Shown piece after piece: positions 36,103-42,757 of a DNA stretch of 56,011 nt (its first letter is position 1; the number at the start of each line of letters is the position of its first letter). The position numbers and the translations under genes are program-made. The DNA is from an uncultured Nitrosomonadales bacterium (lineage in GTDB: Bacteria; Pseudomonadota; Gammaproteobacteria; Burkholderiales; Methylophilaceae): contig CAJXQA010000004.1 of NCBI GenBank assembly GCA_913058475.1, positions 1 through 56,011 on the forward strand, read 5' to 3'. The notes under the pieces are model-generated. The model searched no databases, was not told the origin of the DNA, and saw only the letters and a program-made list of their open reading frames with translations.

Positions 36103-37572
36103 ATGTCTAATAATTTTCAAAAGTTAGAAAATAAGATTCAATCAGTGGCAAAGGGTAAACAGGGTGTAATTTCTGCACATCCACTTGCGACACAAGCTGG
36201 AATTGATTGCTTAAAAAAAGGTGGTAACGCATACGATGCTTTAGTAGCTTCAGCAATTACCCTTACCGTTGTTGAACCAATGATGAGTGGAGCACTTGGT
36301 TGTGGCGTTGCAATGCTGAATTCACCAGAAAATGGAAATATAGTGTGCAACTTTTCGGGCCTTATTCCTAATAATTTTAATCAAGACAATTGGGATGACA
36401 CACGATCTGACGCTTTAAGTATCCTAAGTCCTTCAAATGTGAATGCTTGGTTAGAGATAAATAAACGTTTTGGTGTCATTCCCTTCGATCAATTATGTGA
36501 GCCAGCCATTGAATATGCAGAAAATGGTTTTGAGTTAACAGAAGCAAATAATTTTTTTATAAATTTTGCAAAAAATAGTGATTCTAAGAAATTGTTCGAT
36601 ACCTACTACAAGAAAAGTTTTAAAACAGGAGATATATTTACCCAAAAAAAAACAGCTGTCGCTTTACGCTTAATAGCGCAGTATCAAGAAGAGGTGCTAT
36701 TAAATAGTCCTTTATCAAAAGCTATAAGCCTTACTTTAAAAAATGTTGGTAGCAGTTTAAGTTTAGAAGATATAAAAAAAGATCAAATTTCATGGCAGAC
36801 ACCATTATCTACTGAAGTTTTCGCACATCAAGTGAATGCCCCCCCTCGGAATAGCAATGGTTTTATGATTTTACAAGCTGCAAAGTTGATTGAAGAATCA
36901 AAAGTCTGTGATATGACACATAATAGTGCGGTGTACATTGATCTGTTGGTAAAGACCCTGAAAAAAGTTTTTTCAAATGCTAATAATTTTAAGATAAATC
37001 AATCGATTAATTCAGGTCATACAACAACCATATTAACTCATGATTCATCTGAGAATACTGCAATCATGACACAAACTCTTGGTGGCCTTTATGGTTCTGG
37101 CATATGGGTTGATGATTTCGGCTTACCTTTGAATGGCCTAGGTGCTTACTGTTTTGACGAACTCCCAAAAGTGTCAAAGAAAATAAAAGATACATCAACA
37201 AAGAGAGCACCGAACCCAATGTCATTAGTACAAATATTTAAAAATAATAAACTCGAGTATGCCTTTGGAACTCCTGGCGGTTTCACCATAATCCAAACTG
37301 AGCTTCAAGTATTGCTTAATATCTTGGTTTTTAAAATGCCTCTAGATAAGGCAATAGATGCTCCAAGATTTTTTATTGATGATAGAGAAGATATATCTAT
37401 TGAAGATAGAACTTCAGATAGCGTCATCAGGGTTTTAGTTAAAATGGGGTATAAACCAAAAATATTAGATGCTTACTCATGGGTATTAGGTTGTATGCAA
37501 GGTTTTAAGAAATCTGAAACCTCTCTTTTCGTTGCAGACTCGAGACGCCACGCAAAGGCAAATGCAATTTAA
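36103..37572 (+). CDS. Gamma-glutamyltransferase-family protein
   Basis: An Ntn-hydrolase-family protein of 489 residues, somewhat shorter than typical GGTs (530-580). The N-terminal VISAHPLATQAGIDCLKKGG is typical. The processing/nucleophile threonine lies in SGHTTTILTHD (about residue 304), followed by TQTLGGLYGSGIWVDDFGLPLNG and the late FGTPGGFTIIQTELQVL. The usual oxyanion-region GIGGGG is changed to GALGCG. No signal peptide is visible, so it is probably cytoplasmic, unlike periplasmic E. coli Ggt. Substrates could be glutathione or another gamma-glutamyl amide. A strong GGAGGAGG lies upstream of the start. Confidence 0.83.
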   Translation: MSNNFQKLENKIQSVAKGKQGVISAHPLATQAGIDCLKKGGNAYDALVASAITLTVVEPMMSGALGCGVAMLNSPENGNIVCNFSGLIPNNFNQDNWDDTRSDALSILSPSNVNAWLEINKRFGVIPFDQLCEPAIEYAENGFELTEANNFFINFAKNSDSKKLFDTYYKKSFKTGDIFTQKKTAVALRLIAQYQEEVLLNSPLSKAISLTLKNVGSSLSLEDIKKDQISWQTPLSTEVFAHQVNAPPRNSNGFMILQAAKLIEESKVCDMTHNSAVYIDLLVKTLKKVFSNANNFKINQSINSGHTTTILTHDSSENTAIMTQTLGGLYGSGIWVDDFGLPLNGLGAYCFDELPKVSKKIKDTSTKRAPNPMSLVQIFKNNKLEYAFGTPGGFTIIQTELQVLLNILVFKMPLDKAIDAPRFFIDDREDISIEDRTSDSVIRVLVKMGYKPKILDAYSWVLGCMQGFKKSETSLFVADSRRHAKANAI

Positions 37573-37588
37573 GTAACTATTTAATAAG

Positions 37589-39103
37589 TTAACTTAGTTT
37601 GTCATCAGCAATATGGTATTTAGGGTCCTCAAGTAGGTTAAGCTCTACCATACTTTTTGCACTATCAAGAACTTCCAAACAGTCTGGGCTTAGGTGAACA
37701 AGATGTAGTTTTTTCCCCATAGATTTATATTTGTTTGCCAAGGCATCAATAGCCATGATTGCACTGTGGTCTGCTACTTTTGACTCTTTAAAATCTATAA
37801 TCACTTCTTTTGGATCATCTTTTATTTTAAACAGATCATTAAAATTTTTAACTGATGCAAAAAAGAGTGTGCCTTTCAATTCGTATGTTTTCCAACCCTT
37901 CTTACTTTTAGGTATAGTCACCTCAATAATTTTTGCATGCTCCCAAGCAAAAACTAAAGCCGAGACGATGACACCTAAAATTACAGCAATAGCTAAATCT
38001 GCAATAATAGTGACAGCCCCAACAAGAAGACCAACAAAAATGTCTTTTTTGGGGACTTTTCCAAACAATCTTAAACTTCCCCATTCAAAAGTTTTTTCTG
38101 CGACAACGAACATAACCCCTATCAGCGCTGCAAGAGGAATCATCTCAATCCACTGAGAAAGAAATAAAACAAAGGAAGCTAAAAATATAGCAGTGGCAAT
38201 TCCAGATAAGCGCCTGACTGCACCGTTATTAATATTAATCATACTTTGACCAATCATTGCACAACCACCCATTCCACCAAAAAAACCAGTCACAATGTTA
38301 GCAAACCCTTGTGCTAAAGATTCCTTATTCGGCCTTCCTCTCGTATCTGTCATATCATCAATTAAATTGAGCGTCAGAAGAGTTTCAATTAAACCTATGG
38401 CTGCTAAAAGCAGGGCATATGGCAATGTAATGATTAAAGTTTCAAGTGTTAAAGGAACCATCGGAAAATTAAATTCTGGAATTCCACCTGCAATTGAACC
38501 TAAGTCACCAACTGTTCTAGTATCTATAGAAAAGAAATAAACAATTCCTGTAGTAAAAATTATTGCAGCAAGAGTTGATGGAATCGTCTTAGTGAGCTTT
38601 GGAAAAAGATAAATTATTGCAACGGTTAAAAAAATAAGGCCAGCCATGGCATACAGGGGAGCTCCACTCATCCATACAGAAAAACCTTCACTATTAAGAA
38701 TTTTAAAATGATTAAATTGTGCAAGAAAAATTACAACCGCTAGTCCGTTTACAAAACCAAGCATAACGGGGTAGGGCACCATACGAATAAATTTACCCAA
38801 TTTAAATAACGCAAATATAATCTGTAATAAACCCATTAAAATTACTGTAAGAAAAAGATACTCTGGCCCATGCTGAACTACTAATGAAACCATAACAACT
38901 GCTAAGGCGCCTGTTGCACCTGAAACCATTCCAGGCCGTCCACCAAAAACCGATGTAATAAAACAAACTAAGATAGCTGCATATAATCCTGTGAGTGGTG
39001 AAACTTGTGCAATCAGTGCAAATGCAATTGCTTCTGGAACCATTGCTAGAGCAACAGTAAGGCCACTCAATAAGTTTGTTTTTACTTCAGGAAAATTTTG
39101 CAT
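37589..39103 (-). CDS. SulP-family anion transporter with STAS domain
   Basis: A 504-residue transporter of the SLC26/SulP family. The membrane domain (residues 1 to about 390, roughly 10-14 helices) opens with LLSGLTVALAMVPEAIAFALIAQVSP, the family signature near the first helices, and holds GGMGGCAMIGQSMININNG. The C-terminal STAS domain (about 395-500) has VIIDFKESKVADHSAIMAIDAL. Substrates in the family include sulfate, bicarbonate and dicarboxylates, and the sequence alone does not decide. No carbonic anhydrase is adjacent. An 85-bp gap separates it from the SOUL gene, and its stop is 16 bp from the convergent GGT-like stop. Confidence 0.92.
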   Translation of the reverse strand: MQNFPEVKTNLLSGLTVALAMVPEAIAFALIAQVSPLTGLYAAILVCFITSVFGGRPGMVSGATGALAVVMVSLVVQHGPEYLFLTVILMGLLQIIFALFKLGKFIRMVPYPVMLGFVNGLAVVIFLAQFNHFKILNSEGFSVWMSGAPLYAMAGLIFLTVAIIYLFPKLTKTIPSTLAAIIFTTGIVYFFSIDTRTVGDLGSIAGGIPEFNFPMVPLTLETLIITLPYALLLAAIGLIETLLTLNLIDDMTDTRGRPNKESLAQGFANIVTGFFGGMGGCAMIGQSMININNGAVRRLSGIATAIFLASFVLFLSQWIEMIPLAALIGVMFVVAEKTFEWGSLRLFGKVPKKDIFVGLLVGAVTIIADLAIAVILGVIVSALVFAWEHAKIIEVTIPKSKKGWKTYELKGTLFFASVKNFNDLFKIKDDPKEVIIDFKESKVADHSAIMAIDALANKYKSMGKKLHLVHLSPDCLEVLDSAKSMVELNLLEDPKYHIADDKLS

Positions 39104-39188
39104 AAGAATAGAGATGTGCTTTAAAATATTTACGTATGTGTTTAAACAAAAGTAGCTAATCTAACACAATTATTTCTCTTCAAGATAT

Positions 39189-39800
39189 CTAATTAACTTT
39201 GATCATTAATTCATTACGCCTAAAAAAAGGTAATGTCCATGGGGGGTTATATCTAGCGATTTTTATTTCACCTGAGGTCTTAAGTTTTTTTATTTTAATA
39301 AACTGATTAAGTAAATTTTCTTTCTCTTGGTAACTTGATTCTCTAACAAGACCCGAAAAGACAATCACTGCATATTTCTCTTTTGGTAAGCTTGAAATTT
39401 TTATATTTTTATCGTTTGGTTCAGGTAGTGTTTCCAAGGTGAATTCATTCGGCATAATAAAAGATACTATCCAGGTATTGTCGTTACCTTCAGTTAATAC
39501 AGGCTTAGCCATATTCATTTTTTGAGATAATGGTTCCATCTCAACTGGTGCGGTCATTTCTATTCTTGAGTTACCATCTTTACTGATATTATTTCCAAAT
39601 ATATAGTCAGCTAGAATCTTAAAGCCTTTTGATGATGCATCATCAAAATCACCGAAAACTTCAACTTGAGCAATAATTTTAGGGGCATATTCTCTAATTT
39701 CAAATTTATCATCTTTTAAGATTGTTTTAAATTCGGGCTCGTCAGTTGCCATAATTAAGTTTGAGTAAATGATAAAAAAAATAAAAGAAATAATACGCAT
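39189..39800 (-). CDS. Periplasmic SOUL-family heme-binding-like protein
   Basis: A 203-residue protein with a signal peptide (MRIISFIFFIIYSNLIMATD). The SOUL/HBP fold is indicated by FEIREYAPKIIAQVEVFGDF, IEMTAPVEMEP (the conserved MTAPV segment), VSFIMPNEFTLETLPEP and YNPPWTLPFFRRNEL at the end, all typical. Relatives bind heme or other tetrapyrroles, but heme binding in bacterial members is poorly tested. It follows the 2OG-oxygenase gene by 5 bp, so the two are probably cotranscribed. Confidence 0.87.
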   Translation of the reverse strand: MRIISFIFFIIYSNLIMATDEPEFKTILKDDKFEIREYAPKIIAQVEVFGDFDDASSKGFKILADYIFGNNISKDGNSRIEMTAPVEMEPLSQKMNMAKPVLTEGNDNTWIVSFIMPNEFTLETLPEPNDKNIKISSLPKEKYAVIVFSGLVRESSYQEKENLLNQFIKIKKLKTSGEIKIARYNPPWTLPFFRRNELMIKVN

Positions 39801-39805
39801 AAATT

Positions 39806-40405
39806 TTATAAGGGGATATTAAGCCAACCTGTAATAATATATTTTGAGCCTTTAGTAATAATTTGACCTTGATGGGCATGTGTCCATTCTGACGGCCAAA
39901 TCATTGTTCTTCCAGTGACCGGTTTAACGTCTAAATCGTAATGATTAAAAGTTGTCTTACCCCCTTCAAAGTCATCATTTAAATAAGTCATAAATGCAAA
40001 AAGCCTGTGAAGATGTTGTAGTGAGGTTCGTTCTGAATGAATTTTTGCAAAATGCCCACCCTCATTATACTTTTGGATATTAAATGGTCCTACATCAAGT
40101 GTCTTAAAATGATCACTTAAAAAAGGCCAACTTTGTTGATAGGACTTGTAACATTCTAAGAGATTTTCAAGATATATATTGATACAAGGCGTATCATTTT
40201 TAGCGAGATCTTTCGGGAAAATAGTTAAGTCAATAGAGTCTTTCTCTTTCTTATCAACACCTCCAGCAGTTTGGCCATCATGATGAATTTGATGATTAGA
40301 ATTAAAGTAGTCAATTAAACTATTGCATATAGACTGATCTATATCCCATGATCCTATAAAGTTTGGCTCTTTTGCTCCAGTTAAATTAATTTTTTTTATT
40401 GTCAT
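39806..40405 (-). CDS. 2-oxoglutarate/Fe(II)-dependent oxygenase, prolyl-4-hydroxylase-like
   Basis: A 199-residue protein. The double-stranded beta-helix core has the HxE/D iron motif in FAKIHSERTSLQHLH (about residues 108-122), a YLNDDFEGGKTTF stretch typical of P4H-like domains, and the distal histidine with a basic 2OG anchor in EWTHAHQGQIITKGSKYI. The usual HxD is here HxE, so activity needs checking. Its ATG overlaps the TPR gene stop (ATGA), which suggests joint expression and perhaps joint function. The hydroxylated substrate (protein or small molecule) is unknown. Confidence 0.8.
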   Translation of the reverse strand: MTIKKINLTGAKEPNFIGSWDIDQSICNSLIDYFNSNHQIHHDGQTAGGVDKKEKDSIDLTIFPKDLAKNDTPCINIYLENLLECYKSYQQSWPFLSDHFKTLDVGPFNIQKYNEGGHFAKIHSERTSLQHLHRLFAFMTYLNDDFEGGKTTFNHYDLDVKPVTGRTMIWPSEWTHAHQGQIITKGSKYIITGWLNIPL

Positions 40406-40947
40406 TTTATTTCAACTTTGTCTGTGAAGGTTATTTTTCCGTTAACCTCATAATACATTTTCAATCCCTTATGAAAGTCTCCGTTAAGACATAAGATTTC
40501 ACTGATTTTATCTTTAGCAATACCGTTATTATTGTCAATACTTAATGAGTATTCAAATGCTTCTTTGGAAGCAGATAAGTTTCCCATTTTATAATGAAGA
40601 AATCCAACGCTATTAGAAATGATAGTATTTTTTGGCGATAAAGAGAAGGCGACCTTAAAATTTTCCAATGATTTTGTAAAATCCCTTTTTTTTAAATAAG
40701 AATTTCCCATATTATTAAATATTTCAAAATCATTCGGATTAATCTCTGATGCTTTTTGAAAATTTTCGATGGCTAAGTCAAAATTTCTCTGATCATAATA
40801 GATGTTGCCTAAGTTAAAAAAAACCTGATAAACATCTGGATTTGTAATGAGTACTTTATTAAATGCTTTTATGGCTTCAGTAAACTTTCTATTTTTTTTA
40901 AAATTAATGCCATCATTAAAATAATCTTCAGCTGTTTTCTTACTCAT
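40402..40947 (-). CDS. TPR-repeat protein
   Basis: A 181-residue cytoplasmic protein with four or so tetratricopeptide units: EDYFNDGINFKKNRKFTEAI (about 6-25), FFNLGNIYYDQRNFDLAIEN (about 42-61), FNNMGNSYLKKRDFTKSLEN (about 76-95) and SVGFLHYKMGNLSASKEAF (about 111-129). These are protein-interaction scaffolds. No signal peptide is seen. It is translationally coupled to the downstream 2OG-oxygenase, so an adaptor for that enzyme is a natural guess, though unproven. Confidence 0.85.
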   Translation of the reverse strand: MSKKTAEDYFNDGINFKKNRKFTEAIKAFNKVLITNPDVYQVFFNLGNIYYDQRNFDLAIENFQKASEINPNDFEIFNNMGNSYLKKRDFTKSLENFKVAFSLSPKNTIISNSVGFLHYKMGNLSASKEAFEYSLSIDNNNGIAKDKISEILCLNGDFHKGLKMYYEVNGKITFTDKVEIK

Positions 40948-40965
40948 TTTTAATTACCATATAAA

Positions 40966-41394
40966 TTAGATTTTTTTATACATATTTATTGAGCTTACTG
41001 TAACGTCAGTAAATATATTACCCGAAGTTTTAAAAAAATTTTTTTTATAAAAATCCATAGCACTAAGCCTTGCAATAATGATAATTTTTTTGTAATTATT
41101 CTTAATCGCAAATTTTTCTGTAAATTTTAGAATACTTGAGCCATATCCCTGTTTTTGATATTTTTTTTCTATAGCCATTTGTCGCAGCCTAATTGTTGAG
41201 CAATCAATCTTTTTTAGACAAAACGAGCCAATTATATTACTTTGGTTTTTAAGGGCGAAATGGTTTTGTTGATTTTCATTCAATAAATCTTCTTTTGACC
41301 ATTCTAAATTAAGAGGTTTTCTAAGATTAAGAAATCTAAAATTCAAAAGTTTTAGGTATTCTTCTGAGTAATAATTTATTTCTTCTATTTGCAA
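40966..41394 (-). CDS. GNAT-family N-acetyltransferase, TTG start
   Basis: A 142-residue acyl-CoA-dependent acetyltransferase. The acetyl-CoA pyrophosphate loop is RLRQMAIEKKYQKQGYGSSI (Q/RxxGxG/A as QKQGYG), and the C-terminal AMDFYKKNFFKTSG fits motif B. The substrate is unknown. The frame offers only a TTG at 41394 as a start before the conserved fold. It lies 9 nt after the tRNA-Ser CCA, so after tRNA processing the mRNA would be almost leaderless. Confidence 0.8.
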   Translation of the reverse strand: MQIEEINYYSEEYLKLLNFRFLNLRKPLNLEWSKEDLLNENQQNHFALKNQSNIIGSFCLKKIDCSTIRLRQMAIEKKYQKQGYGSSILKFTEKFAIKNNYKKIIIIARLSAMDFYKKNFFKTSGNIFTDVTVSSINMYKKI

Positions 41395-41403
41395 TGTATT
41401 TAT

Positions 41404-41496
41404 TGGCGGAGAGCGAGGGATTCGAACCCTCGATACAGGTTTACCCCGTATGCTTCCTTAGCAGGGAAGTGCTTTCGACCACTCAGCCAGCTCTCC
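41404..41496 (-). tRNA. tRNA-Ser (anticodon GCU)
   Basis: A 93-nt class II tRNA with encoded CCA. The acceptor is GGAGAGC/GCTCTCC, the anticodon stem CTTCC/GGAAG closes loop CTGCTAA (anticodon GCU, reads AGC/AGU), the long variable arm ATACGGGG...CCTGTAT is present, and the T arm CGAGG/CCTCG has TTCGAAT. It lies 21 bp downstream of lysC on the same strand and 9 bp before the GNAT gene. Confidence 0.97.
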
Positions 41497-41517
41497 TATT
41501 TTTTGGTAACGATACTC

Positions 41518-42744
41518 TTAAATTTTATCTAAATCAAAAGCTTTATGAAGTGCATTTACAGCTTTATCCAATGATTTTTCTTCAAGGATAACTGATATCT
41601 TAATTTCACTTGTCGAGATAGTACTAATATTTACGCCTTCTTCAGCAAGTGTTCTAAACATTTTACTTGCTACACCCACATGAGATTTCATCCCAACTCC
41701 AATGATTGAGAGTTTAGCAATTTTATCGTCTCCCTTAATCTCTCGTGCTTTGATATGATCTTTTACTTTTTCATTTAAAATTTTTAAGGTTCTATTTAAA
41801 TCATTTTTCTGAACAGTAAACGTAAAGTCTGTAAGACCATCCTGACCTAGATTCTGAATGATTACATCCACACCAATATTGGCTTCTGCAATAGGCCCCA
41901 AAATTTGATATGCGATACCTGGCATATCTGGCACGCCAAGAATATTTACTTCAGCCTCATCTCTATTAAAAGCAATACCTGAAATAATTGGATCTTCCAT
42001 ATTCTTTTTTTCCTCAAAATTAATTTCTGTACCTTCATTATTTGGTGAAAAGCTTGATAAAACTCTCAGCTTAACTTTGTATTTACCTGCAAATTCAACT
42101 GATCTCGTTTGTAATACCTTTGAGCCCAAGCTAGCCATTTCTAGCATCTCTTCAAAGTTTATTGATTTAAGTTTTTTTGCTTCAGGAACAACTCTGGGAT
42201 CAGTTGTATAAATACCATCTACATCTGTATATATTTGGCACTCATCAGCTTTTAGAGCTGCCGCAAGTGCTACAGCAGTTGTGTCAGAACCACCACGACC
42301 CAAAGTGGTGATATTGCCTTCTTTGTCTACACCTTGAAACCCAGCAATAACAGCAATAAAACCATTTTTTAAATCTTTTTTTAGATTTGTATCTTCAATA
42401 TTTAAAATTCTTGCTTTACTGTGAGCACTATCCGTCTCGATTCTTACCTGATGACCAGAGTAACTTTTTGCTTTAAATCCTAAATTAATTAATGATAAAG
42501 CCATAAGACCACTCGTTACTTGTTCACCAGTTGAAACAATAGAGTCATATTCCCTCAACTCAGGACTTGGCATCATTTCCTCACACAGATTAATTAATTT
42601 ATTTGTTTCGCCCGACATAGCAGAAACAACAATGACTACTTGATAGCCTTGGTTATAGGTTTTAATTGCGATATTAGCCGCCGCTTTAATCCTTTCAGAA
42701 TTAGCAACCGATGTACCACCAAATTTTTGTACGATAATACTCAT
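41518..42744 (-). CDS. lysC: Aspartate kinase
   Basis: First enzyme of the aspartate family (lysine, threonine, methionine, DAP). It has 408 residues. IVQKFGGTSVANSERI opens the kinase domain, and TTLGRGGSDTTAVALAAAL (about residues 147-165) is the nucleotide-binding region. Two ACT domains follow from about 265 (GIAFNRDEAEVNILGVPD and LSIIGVGMKSHVGVASKMF), so feedback by lysine and/or threonine is expected. No homoserine dehydrogenase fusion is present. The alaS-lysC order is usual for betaproteobacteria. Confidence 0.97.
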   Translation of the reverse strand: MSIIVQKFGGTSVANSERIKAAANIAIKTYNQGYQVVIVVSAMSGETNKLINLCEEMMPSPELREYDSIVSTGEQVTSGLMALSLINLGFKAKSYSGHQVRIETDSAHSKARILNIEDTNLKKDLKNGFIAVIAGFQGVDKEGNITTLGRGGSDTTAVALAAALKADECQIYTDVDGIYTTDPRVVPEAKKLKSINFEEMLEMASLGSKVLQTRSVEFAGKYKVKLRVLSSFSPNNEGTEINFEEKKNMEDPIISGIAFNRDEAEVNILGVPDMPGIAYQILGPIAEANIGVDVIIQNLGQDGLTDFTFTVQKNDLNRTLKILNEKVKDHIKAREIKGDDKIAKLSIIGVGMKSHVGVASKMFRTLAEEGVNISTISTSEIKISVILEEKSLDKAVNALHKAFDLDKI

Positions 42745-42757
42745 TTATATAGATTCT

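Noticed and set aside
31312..41496. Integrated element with att sites at the tRNA genes
   Set aside because: I found no integrase gene and no repeated tRNA 3' end at the opposite border, so a mobile island cannot be claimed.
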